Shown: positions 1-10,700 of the stretch, piece after piece | Layout: every line of letters starts with the position of its first letter | Position numbering within the stretch: position 1 is the first letter of the stretch | Assembly: GCA_023846275.1 (NCBI GenBank) | Contig: CM043869.1 | Coordinates: forward strand, 18,819,501 to 18,883,500 | Origin: Vanilla planifolia | Taxonomy: Eukaryota > Streptophyta > Magnoliopsida > Asparagales > Orchidaceae | Length of the DNA stretch: 64,000 nucleotides | Direction of reading: 5' to 3' | Program-made: the position numbers and the translations under genes | Notes under the pieces: generated by a model | Told to the model about the DNA's origin: nothing | The model's input: only the letters and a program-made list of their open reading frames with translations | Database searches by the model: none

Positions 1-493
1 AAACCAAGAGAGAGAGAGAGAGAGATCGGCGGTCTGGCCGAAAAGCTTCTGAGGAACTTAAAAATGGCAATGTAAAGAAACGTGAGAGCCGACGATGAAT
101 TTAAACGTTAAAATAAACAGAGAATAAGCAAAAGCATGCCTACATCACAAAAATTTGAGTACAAAAAAACGATTAGATAAACAAAGGTCCGTTAGATCAA
201 TTGAATCAGTACATTGCTAGCACCAATTGAAGGAGAAGATAGAGATAAATCGAAATAATCTGCTTCGAGCAACACATTGATCCCTAAGAAACAGTTTCAC
301 CCTGGAAATCAGATGATCGGCGAAACTTTTTAAGACGGAAAAAGAGAGACGATGGAGCTGCTCTTACCGTCTTTCACTTCCATCTGCAGAGATTAAGGGG
401 ATCACCTTTTGGAGATCGATGGAAGCGAGGTTGTTACATTCTCTGTCATGCAGAAGGAAGGGGGGTCGTTCGGAAAAAAGCCGGGTAGAAAGA
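1..493 (-). other. Possible 5' end of a minus-strand gene leaving the window
   Basis: This stretch is less AT-rich than its surroundings and begins with a GA microsatellite (about 9-25). On the minus strand a short candidate first coding exon runs from an ATG at 383-381 to a consensus donor (GTAAG starting at 367), giving only six codons (M-E-V-K-D-G). No family can be recognised from so little. The downstream exons would lie beyond the left edge. It may equally be a spliced 5' UTR or random sequence. Confidence 0.2.
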
Positions 494-619
494 GGAAGAC
501 GACATCGCGGTTAGGGAAATGGGGTTTTTGAGGGGTACAGAGAAGTGCTCGAACGTGGAAGACGACATCGCGGTTAGGGAAATGGGGTTTTTGAGGGGTA
601 CAGAGCAGTGCTCGAACGT
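494..619. repeat. Perfect-register 63-bp tandem duplication
   Basis: Two adjacent 63-bp units (494-556 and 557-619) differ at one visible position (GAGAAG versus GAGCAG). The unit is a multiple of three, so both strands stay open across it, which explains two short overlapping open frames here. The near identity marks a recent duplication. It lies upstream of the candidate minus-strand gene start and could be part of its promoter or leader. Confidence 0.9.
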
Positions 620-1255
620 GACCAACCCCAGAGCCATAAACCTAACAAACAGCCCCCCAAAATTTATCTTTGTTCCTTGTGCTTGTAGCCCTTTCAAAAA
701 TTCATGCAGCACCTTCAATGAAGTTCTGATAGTTCTTCTACTATTTAATTATTATTGACTTTTTTTATGATTATTTTAAAGATTATGAAACTTCTTTGGA
801 TGATCTATCTAACAAATTTTTGTTTAAACAAATTTGATTGGATTATCATTATCAAAATTATTTTGATCTAATTTAGACTCATAAAATTAATTGTTATAAT
901 TTAGATTTAATTTTGATTTTTAACAAACTCATTAATAGAAGTCTTAAAAAACATTATGAGATTAAAATAAATCATTAGTGATGTCAAATTGAGATATATT
1001 ATAATTGTATTTATCTATTTATTTTATCTTTTTTTTACACATTTTTTCTCTCATTCTCTCAAATTCAAGTTTAATAATGTTATAGAAATCTCTTCAACAT
1101 TAAAATCGGTCTAACAATGGATTTTTTATAATAGTTGTGAATAACCTTCCAAAATATAGATTTCATAATAATTTTTAATGAAAATATTATTAAAATGATA
1201 AAAGAAATTCTTATCAAAATTTTTAAATGGGATTTTTTTTTTTACTTTTTTATTT
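620..1255. other. AT-rich intergenic DNA upstream of the PPR gene
   Basis: Very AT-rich with long A/T runs. I see no coding potential, RNA gene or repeat here. It should include the distal promoter of the PPR gene. Confidence 0.6.
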
Positions 1256-3313
1256 GTGTGCAAAACGAATAATCACTCGCATCCATTTGCACATGAGCCA
1301 GAAGGCCGAAGGTTTGCCTTGCGAAATCCCTATATACGCCGCGCCAACGAAGTTCTCTCTTATTCTTTTAAGGAGATGAGCAGCCCGGCGGCGTCGGCGT
1401 CTTCAATCACAAAGGGAGTAGTCGACGCAGCTGGGTGCCAAAGAGCTCGGTTGAAGAAAGCCGTCAAAGAATGGAGCCGATGCGACACCCTTAAACTTGG
1501 CGATGCCCTCGATATCTTCCAGAGGTTGATTGACACCGATCCTCCGCCGCCTATATACTCGTTCAACACAATCCTCATTGGTATCTCTCGGATGAAGCAA
1601 TTTGCCGCCTCCGTTTCGCTCTTCAATATGATGAACCGCACTGGCGGCATCTCCCCAAACTCTTACACTTTCAGCATCGTCATCGATTGTTGTTGCCGAA
1701 TGCGTAGCGTAGATCTAGGATTCGGCCTTTTTGCCGCCATGTTGAAGCGCGGCTGCAGCCCCAACACCGTAATTTTCACCTCTTTGATCAGGGGTCTCTG
1801 CCTCGAACACCGCGTCCACGATGCCTTTATAGAATTAGAGAAAATGCCCTTAATGGGATGTTCGCCCAACGCTATAACTTTCACCACCCTTATCAAGGGC
1901 GTATCTTGCAGTGGGAGTGGCAAGTCCTCAATGGTTCTGGAACTGCTACGCAGGATGTCGGCACTTGGTGGCGCTAGTAAGCCGGATGTAGTTGCTTACA
2001 CCGCTGTCATTGATGCGCTTTGTAAGGATGGTAACGTGGAAAAAGCTGCTGAGATTTTTGAAGAAATGGAAGCAATGGGGGTTAATCCGAACGTCTTCAC
2101 TTACAGTGCGATCATTGATGCTTACTGCAAAGGCTCCTCACTTGAGAAGGCTGTGAATATGTTTGAGGAAATGACAAAGAAAGGCATCTGCCCAAGCATG
2201 GTGACTTGTAACATTATTGTTGATGCGCTCTGCAGAGTAGGGGTGGTTGACAAAGCTGCAGAGCTATTTCAACATATGAATCTTGCTGGATTTCCCCCAG
2301 ACCTTATTACTTTTACCAGTATTGCCTATTCCCTCTGCATGGATGGACTGGCTGCTGAAGCTCAAAAGTTCTTGGACGTCATGTCTGAAAAAGGTGTGGA
2401 GGCCGATGAAGTGATGTACACTACTATAATGGATGGTTACTGTATGATAGGAAGAACGGACGATGCATTGAAAATTTTTCATCTCATGGTTTCTAGAGGG
2501 ATAAAACCGGATGCTATTACTTACTGTTCATTGATCAATATTTATTTAAGGGAAGATAATATTGATTTAGCTCTAAGAACATTTGATGAAATGCCTGAAA
2601 AGGGGTTTAGGCACATTGCAAGAATCTACAATGATTTATTAGCAAAATTGTATCAGGCTGGAAGGGTTGCTGATGCTAGAAGAATGCACGAGAAGATGGT
2701 GGCTGCTGATGTTGCCCCTGATATTGACACTTACCATACCATTATACGAGGACTTTGTAAAAACCATTGTATTATTGAGGCAACAGAGTTTTTTTGGTCT
2801 GTTCTTTCTCAAAATTTCAATTTGGAAGTCAAGACCTTCAACATCATGATGGATGGGCTATGCAAAGCTGGTGAGACAAAGTTGGCTAGGGATATCTTTG
2901 ATTGTCTTCTTTCAAAAGGTTTGACACCTAATGCTTTTACCTATACTATAATGTTGAATTGTCGTATAAGTGATGGCTCTCTAGTTGACTTTGAGGAATT
3001 CTACGAGTCAATGGAGAGATTTGGATGTTCTATGGACTCAACTATTTTCAATTCCATCATTCAGAATTTACTCAAGAAGGGAGAGATTAGGAAAGTCATT
3101 GATTTTCTTAATGGAATGGAGAAAAGAAAACTTTCTTTTGATGAGTCAACTGCTTCATTGTTTTATTCTTCTCTCAATGAGAACAAACAATATCAGCAAT
3201 ATCTTCATGAATTTTCTCAGAATGACACAAATTTTGGTGATAAAATTAGCATCAATGCATTGATTGATAGTTTCAAGTCCTATCTTCTAAAAGGTCAAAC
3301 CTTGAAGGGATGA
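1256..3313 (+). CDS. P-class pentatricopeptide repeat protein, restorer-of-fertility-like (RFL)
   Basis: An uninterrupted frame of 685 residues with about 15 tandem P-type PPR motifs of roughly 35 residues (about 100-630). The repeats have the usual T(F/Y)xxLIxxxC...A...F..M...G..P(D/N) pattern; the fourth is longer, about 39 residues. There is no E, DYW or SMR domain. The segment before and through repeats 1-3 resembles the rice Rf1 type (GDALDIF...SFNTILIGISR...CCCRM...RGLC). PPR proteins of this class bind organelle RNA one base per repeat; RFL members cleave or block mitochondrial transcripts, including cytoplasmic-male-sterility transcripts. The stretch after Met41 (MSSPAASASS..., then basic) is a plausible targeting peptide, so I favour 1376 as the start over 1256. 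Codon use goes from GC-rich to AT-rich along the gene. Organelle and RNA target are inferred. Confidence 0.9.
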   Translation: MCKTNNHSHPFAHEPEGRRFALRNPYIRRANEVLSYSFKEMSSPAASASSITKGVVDAAGCQRARLKKAVKEWSRCDTLKLGDALDIFQRLIDTDPPPPIYSFNTILIGISRMKQFAASVSLFNMMNRTGGISPNSYTFSIVIDCCCRMRSVDLGFGLFAAMLKRGCSPNTVIFTSLIRGLCLEHRVHDAFIELEKMPLMGCSPNAITFTTLIKGVSCSGSGKSSMVLELLRRMSALGGASKPDVVAYTAVIDALCKDGNVEKAAEIFEEMEAMGVNPNVFTYSAIIDAYCKGSSLEKAVNMFEEMTKKGICPSMVTCNIIVDALCRVGVVDKAAELFQHMNLAGFPPDLITFTSIAYSLCMDGLAAEAQKFLDVMSEKGVEADEVMYTTIMDGYCMIGRTDDALKIFHLMVSRGIKPDAITYCSLINIYLREDNIDLALRTFDEMPEKGFRHIARIYNDLLAKLYQAGRVADARRMHEKMVAADVAPDIDTYHTIIRGLCKNHCIIEATEFFWSVLSQNFNLEVKTFNIMMDGLCKAGETKLARDIFDCLLSKGLTPNAFTYTIMLNCRISDGSLVDFEEFYESMERFGCSMDSTIFNSIIQNLLKKGEIRKVIDFLNGMEKRKLSFDESTASLFYSSLNENKQYQQYLHEFSQNDTNFGDKISINALIDSFKSYLLKGQTLKG
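1331..1336 (+). promoter_or_regulatory. TATA-like box inside the extended PPR reading frame
   Basis: TATATA in the context CCC-TATATA-CGCC lies 45 nt before the ATG at 1376 (Met41 of the longest frame). If used, transcription would start near 1360 and translation at 1376, with a very short leader. This is one reason to doubt the first 40 residues of the longest PPR frame. Confidence 0.3.
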
Positions 3314-3730
3314 TGCTACAGTTTTGTGTGCTTTGTATGACAAGTTGAAAAGAGGTTACTTGTGCACGAACCTTCATTTCAGGATCTGGGTCATGATTGA
3401 TCTCCACGTTAAGTTGTGTGTTTCAGCACCTCAGGGTAAGTGTATTATGAGCAATTGACTTATTGAATTTGAATTTGTGAATAATGTATAGAATTTCTAT
3501 GAAATTTGTTAATAATTCGAGGTGGTTTGAAGCCCCTATATTGTGCAACATTTATTTTGCTTTTTTGTGTAAATTTCTAAGTTCCAAATAATGCAGTAGC
3601 TTAAATTCACATTACTTTTACTTAAATGGAACTACAGCATGTCTTTAAAAGTTCTTACTGGAGTTCCAAACATACTAAATTCTTTCTAATTATCCCTTCG
3701 TTAGTTTTCTCCTCCAATTTATGAGAAAAG

Positions 3731-4470
3731 TGATGCAACATGGTCTAGGGGACATAGGGTCATTCATATTTGAATCATGCCAAGCTACAGGGCAATATCA
3801 AAGAAGAAAAAGAACCATGGAAGCACTGTAAAAACAGGCATCTGAACAGAAAACTGTTTGAAATTGAGGAAATAAAAGCATAACAAAACGTAAATTTCAA
3901 AAAACTTTGAATATTGAAATTATAGATCTATATATTATCTGACAATTCTAAAAAATTGTAGCATATCTTGAAACAATTTGGTGGAGATAATGGAAAAAAT
4001 AAAAAGCTAATGTCATAAACCTTTCTTAGACAATCAAACTTTGGTTTGATAAACAAGTTTAGAATCCTTGTCATGAAACTCAAAACTTAAAAGCTATATG
4101 CATTTTAAAGTTTTGTGAGAGATTTGAGAAAGAAAAGGTTTCATGATAGATTAAGCTATGCAAAGCTTTGGGTGTTAATGGACTTATAGCACAATAAAAA
4201 CAAAACAAAAAATTTAAGCAATTGCGTTTTTAAGATTTTATGAAAATGAATTATAAGGTGGAATGGATAGATTGCATTAAATAAGAATAACTTATAAGGT
4301 TGAGCAGATAGATTGCATTAAGCAAGAAAAACTTGATACTGATATATCTGCGATCAAAAGTTGAATCCTACAAGATAACTAAAGGAATGATGCTAGCAGC
4401 ACCATAGTGATGCTCCTTTTGATTTTTTCTCATTTAGAGGTTTTGAACCCAACGGAATCACTCCCTTTTA
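3731..4470 (-). repeat. 3' LTR of the 3.7-7.9 kb element
   Basis: Homologous along its length to 7161-7900 with many substitutions and small indels, indicating an old insertion. The start is placed where the two copies begin to align (TGATGCAACATGG versus TGGTGTCTCATGG); the upper end is approximate. Confidence 0.55.
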
Positions 4471-6219
4471 ATACCTACATTTAAACATTGCGGTTAAACC
4501 GAAAATATAAAAATGATGATTACATTTCTATTGAATCACTTAAAAACTTCGTCCTAACTATAGTGTATTGGCTAATATAGGACTCCATTGCCTACACCAC
4601 AAGAAAGAACATATGAAAAAAAAAGCTCATCTTGGTTGGATTAGATGGCACAAAAATGTTTAGTAGATTGCTTTGGGCTATTGGATCTAGCTTCCCAATG
4701 AATAATTTTGATCATCATTGAATCAAAACCTTTATAAAGATACATTAGCAAGAGAAGTGGTGCATAGAAGGGTAGGTGTTGAATCATGAATTGTCCAAGC
4801 AATCATTAATACTTTTTCTTATCCTCCATTAAGTTAGATAGAAGGGGGTCATCATGAATCAAAGAAAGAATCCAACACACTTGTCGAAGAAGATCTTACA
4901 GAATGCTATGATAGAAAATCCTTAATAAGTTGATGTTAAAAGATAGATTATTATTTTGTAAAGATATTAGATTTTTCTCACTAGTTTGTGGTACCATTAG
5001 GGCAAGTAAAAATAGTGGATGTGAAATTCTCTCTCAAAGTATGCCATTATACAAGTTATGTGAATTAGTAAACTCATGTAGTAAAAGAGAAGACTCACAA
5101 GGTAGTGATAAAATAGGCTCTAAGATTAGTAGTGAGGTTCAAAAAAAAAATGGAAAAGAGTAGAGGGGTAGGAGGCAGGCTTTGGCAAAAGCTCCTTTGA
5201 GCAAGGTGGTAGCTCATAAGGCGGGACATCAGACCAAGATAATTGAACTCACATGGCAACTTGAAAGTACACGGAGATACCAGAATGAAAACTTCTCTCG
5301 GTTCATCAACAAAGGTTTTTTCTTTTCAATAGAACTTACTCAACAGAGGTTCTATGAATGATGTACTAGATAATGAGAACGAGTTGGATGTGAGAGGATC
5401 ATACACTATAAATGGAGGTAAAGCTTTATACTCAAGAAGAAATTCAAAGACATTCAAAGATGAGGGCAATAAATTCATCTATAATAGCATCATGAATGGT
5501 GGCATGTATTTAGTTTGCAAAGTGAGAAGGTAGTTGAACATCTGTTGTTAGAATATTCATGATATTTGATGCATTTGGGGAATGGAGTTTGGATTGTTGC
5601 GATACAATTGAAAGTTTTGGAGCATCCAACTTCAACTTAGGTGTGGAAGAAAATTATTTTATAAGAAGGTTGGAAGACCATGTTCTGTGGAGTATCTTGT
5701 ATGTGGAAAGTGATAAGTTCAAGCAAAAACTTTTGAGTCAGAGCTTTGGTGGATGTGGAGACTTGGGAAATAGTTTTAGTTTATTTATGTTGCGTTTTAG
5801 GTATACCTTTGGGGTCTTTTTGTTAAAGCAAAGGCTAAGACATTGGCTTTGAATGTGGTAAGCTTAAGGTTGAGTTATGGGATATGATCAGTCTTAGGTT
5901 TGTATATAATTAGTTGGGGGACGGTTTAAGGATAACCAGTAAATTGCTTTTTTGTATATGCAGCTCATTGACATTCGCAAATTATTGGTAAGTTAAAAGG
6001 TGTGTAAACATTTTTTTGCTTATATAATATTAGAAATGGTATCAATAGCATCTTAATATACATAAGCATAATAACTATTAAAGAAGTAGAACAAGAAACC
6101 TTTGTTTGCAAACAAATCATTAAAATCAACAAAATTTGGATGATTGTGAGTAGGGCATGAGTCAAAGATTCAAAGCTTGCAAAGCATTTAAAGAAATTAT
6201 GAGAACCATGTAATCATTA

Positions 6220-6914
6220 CTTATTTTATGCTTGTTGTTTGATATATATAATAGTTAAAAAGTGAGCATGATTCACGTCATTAATGGAAAGGTAAGCCCA
6301 AGCAATGAATCCCATAAAACTCGATTGCCTTGTCAAAGTTTTATTCCTCAAATGTTTAATAGTAATGCCCATATTATTGATGTCTATTGCATGTTAACTC
6401 AAATATAACTCACAATTTCAGGATTTAAATGGCTCAGTGGATCCAAAGATTCCATAACAAAGTATGTGATTGAATTTTTGAAGAGAGAAGTGGGCACCTT
6501 AAGCAAAAAAAGTTAGCTTTAATGTCAAAATTGAGTTACAATCCAACATGATAAGCTAAGAAATACCTTATATTTTATGCTTGTTGTTTAATATATAGTA
6601 GTGAAATAGTGGGCATGATTCATGTCATTAATGGAAAGGTAAGCACAAGCAATGAATCCCATAAAACTCAATTGCCTTCTCAAAGTTTTATTCCTCAAAT
6701 GTTTAAGAATAATACCCATATTACTGATGGCTATTGTATGTTAACTCAAAGATAACTCAAAATTTCAAAATTTAAATGGCTCAGGGCTCCAAAGATTCCA
6801 TAAGAAAGTATTTGATTGAATTTTTCAAAAGAGAAGTAAGCACATTAAGAAAAAAAGTTAGCTTTAATGTCAAAATTAAATTAAAATCCAACATGATAAG
6901 TAATACCTTCCTTT
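6220..6914. repeat. Tandem duplication of about 347 bp
   Basis: Two copies (about 6220-6567 and 6568-6914) share long blocks such as AATGGAAAGGTAAGC and CAAGCAATGAATCCCATAAA, and a downstream block around GGCTCAG...CCAAAGATTCCATAA (offset 347). They differ by scattered substitutions. Both lie in the interior of the LTR element at 3.7-7.9 kb. Confidence 0.8.
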
Positions 6915-7143
6915 GCCAAGTAGGTTGCAAGTTTTTTCAAAATGATGATGTAGATGCTCTTCAAAAAGTTTAATGTTGCATGCAATGTGTAAGAAGAAGC
7001 ATAACAACCTCCAACTAAGTTCCCTTTCCAACATTGAGCTAAAATGAAGAATATGAACCACAATAATTAGGGAAAATGAAAAGCAATATTATGAATCTAC
7101 TTTAAAGCAATGATCATGTGTAGTTTAAGCACTACAATACAAC

Positions 7144-7157
7144 TGGTTCTGAAACCA
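7144..7157 (-). other. Primer binding site resembling tRNA-iMet type
   Basis: On the minus strand this reads TGGTTTCAGAACCA, close to the plant initiator-tRNA site TGGTATCAGAGC. It lies three bases inside the boundary of the right-hand LTR copy, where a primer binding site is expected for a minus-oriented element. Confidence 0.5.
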
Positions 7158-7160
7158 TTT

Positions 7161-7900
7161 TGGTGTCTCATGGTTTGAAGACTATAATTCGAACCATTCT
7201 AGAGCTATGAGAGAGAAGCAGAGAAGAAAGAAGTATGGAAGTAGGCAAAGTGAAAACAAGAATATGGGAAAAATGGGCTAAAATTTCGGAATTAAAAGCA
7301 TAGTAAAAATGGTAGAATTTTAAAAACAACGAATATCACAGCTCTGGATTAGAGTTTGTTTAGCAATCTTGAAAATTTCAAAGCAATGTAAAGTGATTTA
7401 ATGGGTAATGGAACCAAATAACAAACTAAATTAGGGCTCTTAAATGACAAGCGCATAATTATTATCATAGGAAACTGAACTATGTAAATTGTAGAGGATT
7501 TGTTAAACTACATCGTCTTTAAATATCATGCAATTTGAATTCCTATGGTGTAGAAAAGTAGAGCAAAAATAGAAAAGTAAAAATGATGATTTTGTGGTAG
7601 ATTTGAGAAAAAATACTATGTTAATATCAAGTTATGTAAAGCTTTGTTTTTTTTTTGAGATAAAAAATATACTCATAATATAAGTGAAAGAATGCAAAAT
7701 GTATAATGATTGTGTTTTTTAAGTCTTTTGAAAATGAATCATATTGTGGAATATGCACAAATTGCACCAAGAAAACTTGTAAAAGAGGTCAAAATGGATG
7801 TGATCGAAAGATAAATCCTATGAGATAACTAGGGAAATATCTTTAACGACATTGCATCTTCATTCTAGTGGTCTTTAAACCTTTGGGAATTTGATGGAGG
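7161..7900 (-). repeat. 5' LTR of the 3.7-7.9 kb element
   Basis: Partner of 3731-4470. In minus orientation its inner end borders the primer binding site at 7144-7157. The upper limit is where alignment with the partner fades, near 7880-7900. Confidence 0.55.
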
Positions 7901-8689
7901 TGTGGGTATGAATTTGACTCTAATATCGAATAAGTGATGTAGATATAGGGATGAATTCAACTTTGATATAAAAGAGTGATGCAATGTGTAGTAACAAAAG
8001 GCATCTAGTGTTGTTTGGCTTTTATTGTAGGAGGGCTAGCCAATAGTAGACGCTAGCAAGCAGGGCTAGGGTGGCGATTATTCGAGCATAAGTTGATGCT
8101 AGCGGAGAGCGAGGTTAGCAGGCACTGAAGGCTATGATCGTGGTTGGTGGTACAGGTTAGATACACAAAACATTAGAGTTAAGGATTTGAAAGGGGCGTT
8201 GTTGAGCAAGATTGGGGAAGGTCTAGTGCCAGTGAAGGCAGTGTAGGGGTTTTTTTAAAAGTTGATGTGATCGTGGGATCTCGGACATGATTTGCATGCC
8301 GGCCGATGATGTCAAGTTTTGCAAGTTGTTTGAAAGCTGATAAGAGGTTGGGTATTAGTCATGCAGATGCAATGGGGTGTGCGTGGAGTTGCAAAAGGAA
8401 TTGGCTCCATTGTGTAGTTCTAGGCAAGATTCAAGCAAGCTTTTATATGGTGCATATAGATTGAAGCGACATCAATGGAATCGGGAAGCACTAAGGTAGT
8501 GAGATTTACGAATGTGGTTCTATGTTAGTGAGGTTGCGAGAGACGTTGGGCTACAAGATGGGATGTTTGAGCTATCAACATGCATACGAGATGAAGCAAT
8601 GTGGATAGGGTTGTTGCCACGAGTTTGGGAGCTCGTTAGCTTTGGAGAAGAAGATAATTCAGATGGTAACCTTGTTAAATAGAAGGCTG
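7901..8689. other. Gene-free stretch with higher GC, unidentified
   Basis: Sits between the two LTR elements. It has a distinctly higher GC content from about 8030 to 8690, with repeated GCTAGC-like words near 8030-8130, but no open frame or known repeat signature. It could be a remnant of another element. Confidence 0.4.
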
Positions 8690-8779
8690 GCCTACGATTT
8701 CATTGGGAAAACCTTTTGTACATGCATGCCCCACAAAATCTTCTCGATAAAAAAGTTGACAAAACCAAAAAATCTCCCC

Positions 8780-9095
8780 TTTTCATCCCATGCTAGGTTT
8801 AAATAGAATACAAGATGATTTCTTAGTAGAAATAATAAAAACAAAATGCCTCTTCATACAAAAAATTGATGAAACAATAATAAAAATAATAAAAATGGAC
8901 ATGTTTAGAACAAACAAAAAATGTTTTTGAATCTCATAAATGACCTATCACAATCCAATAGCCTAACATACTCAATAAAAGCTTTTGTCTCTTTTTGGGC
9001 ATTTTCTTGTGATCTAATCCACACATACGACGACCCTGGAGCTCCTTTATCTTGGGCTCTATTGGATACGCTTGATGTGCTACATTAAGTCCTCT
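8780..9095 (-). repeat. 3' LTR of the Ty3/gypsy element
   Basis: Aligns with 13470-13795 through GGTTTAAATAG, GAATCTCATAAATGAC...ATCACAATC/ATTATAATC, TGTGATCTAATCCA and GATGTGCTACAT blocks. In minus orientation the LTR would begin TGTAGCACATC. The lower boundary could extend to about 8690. Confidence 0.6.
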
Positions 9096-9849
9096 CTCAC
9101 CAAAAACTATATTTTGTAGAGTTAAAGTTCATACAACCTCTCATTAGATTTGGTGTTAATCTCTTTATGTTCTTCATAATCAACCAAGTGTTTTATGATG
9201 GTGATTGATCTTATTTGTGTACCAAGAATCTATAAGAAACATCAACACTAGAAAGAACATCAATCAAGGTGTTAGCAATAATAAAGAACTTGGCACCAGA
9301 ATGTAGGGGAAGTTAATCATTATTTGAGTCATCTATAAAGAGTTTTTTGCATAATTTTTTATGTAAAACAACCTTATATGATAATTATTCTTCAATATTT
9401 AAGGCATTGTTAAAAAATTGGTTGGGTGATAACTCTAGAACTTAAGCATTGGGATTTAGTTTTTTAATGATTTTATGTAGACCATGAGCTTTCATATGTA
9501 ATTTTTGAATTTGTAGTGAGCTAATCTCTCAAAGTGAATACACACTAAAGCATAATTTTATTTATTAAATTCACTCAAAGTCTTACTTTAGTTAATAGTT
9601 TTGACATATTTTGAGTTATTAGTTTTAATATATTGTCTAATCTTTTCATGCAAATCTTTAAAATCTTTGGGAAATGAGGATGCAAAATCATAATTAAAAT
9701 GAACGTGAATGTCTACCAAATTATAAGCCTCATAGGATTTTGATCATATATTATTTTAAAAGGTGACAAATGCATGAAAATAGAGATGATGCTACTATAA
9801 GCAAATTGAGTTGTAGGTAAATGCAAATCCGAATTCATAATATTATGTT

Positions 9850-10330
9850 CAATTGTACTTCACAATAAAACTCTTTAATATGTTATTGATTGCTTTAATT
9901 TGACGATTTGCTTTGGGTGGAATGTAGAACAAAGTTTTGTTTTTGTCCAAAACAACTTTAATAAAATCTTTAAAGAATATGTGATGAATCTCACATTCTT
10001 ATTAGATATCATAGTACAAAAAGTGTGTTGCTTTGGATATGGAATGCATCATGGGTTTTCTCGTAAAAGATAAAATGTGTCGTTTTGGAAAACCTATCAC
10101 TACCATAAAAATATGATCAATATGTGGAGTACTACGTGACTATTGTAAATAAAATCTATGGATAGATTTTTCCAATGTTTACTTAGAATTTACAAAGGAA
10201 TATATTCACCAAATCTTTGTTTGTTTGGTGATTTTTGTTGACTTACAGTCTCTACATTAGAGTGCGATTCTACCTACGTTGTTTGTTAACGAGGGTCAAC
10301 AAAACTAAAAAGACAAATTTAATGGTTTTT
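9850..10330 (-). pseudogene. Ty3/gypsy integrase relic
   Basis: Minus-strand conceptual translation, crossing frameshifts, reads fragments like FGEYIPL, IPSKHWKNLSIDF, SISKATHF and FIPP/FYIPPKANRQ. These line up with the conserved plant gypsy integrase core (Y-x-PLPIP-x-KPW-x-x-LSMDF ... H-x-ADLFF ... HPQTDGQTE). Several stops and frame changes make it non-functional. Confidence 0.65.
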
Positions 10331-10499
10331 TCTTGACCCATATGATTTGTTATTCCTCTAGAATGTCTTAGGAATTCATAAATCCATTCTCTTAAAAATA
10401 TTTATTAATTGAGTGTAAAAGATAGTGTAAAAACTCTTCATAAATCATATGACAGTCAGAACAAGTCAAATAATTGCCTTTTAGTCGATCAAAACTTGG

Positions 10500-10700
10500 A
10501 CTATTGAATTCTACTATGGACAACCAATGTTGTTTGGCGTAATTCATTAACTGGTTTGTTCTTATTCCCAAGTTTGTGCTTCAAGGCAAAGGAGTACTCA
10601 CAAAAATTTGGCCCATGTTGTATGCTTGTGACTCAAATTTCTTTGAGTATTAATGTATTCAAAGGCATGATAATCTATGGCCACGATACATTCTTCATGG
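10500..10700 (-). pseudogene. Ty3/gypsy RNase H relic
   Basis: The minus strand reads IVAIDYHAFEYINTQ, NLSHKHTTWAKFL and, after a frame change, YSFALKHKLGNKNK. This matches the C-terminal part of gypsy RNase H (TDH-x-ALKYL ... R-x-x-RWxxFLQ-x-YxFxLxHxxGxxNxVADALSR). The usual TDH is seen as IDY-H and the DALSR end is degraded. Confidence 0.65.

Larger units (their letters stand above)
3731..7900 (-). mobile_element. Degenerate LTR retrotransposon, minus orientation
   Basis: Two diverged direct repeats (about 3731-4470 and 7161-7900) keep a constant offset of about 3.43 kb. Matching landmarks include the TTGAGAAA...AAGCTATG/GTTATG...GCAAAGCTTTG stretch and the GAAAATGAAT...GGTGGAAT/TGTGGAAT stretch. 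A sequence close to the reverse complement of an initiator-Met tRNA primer binding site lies next to the higher-coordinate repeat. This sets the orientation: 5' LTR on the right. The interior (4471-7143) has only short broken frames and I could not identify gag or pol, so Copia or Gypsy cannot be assigned and it may be non-autonomous. Confidence 0.6.
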
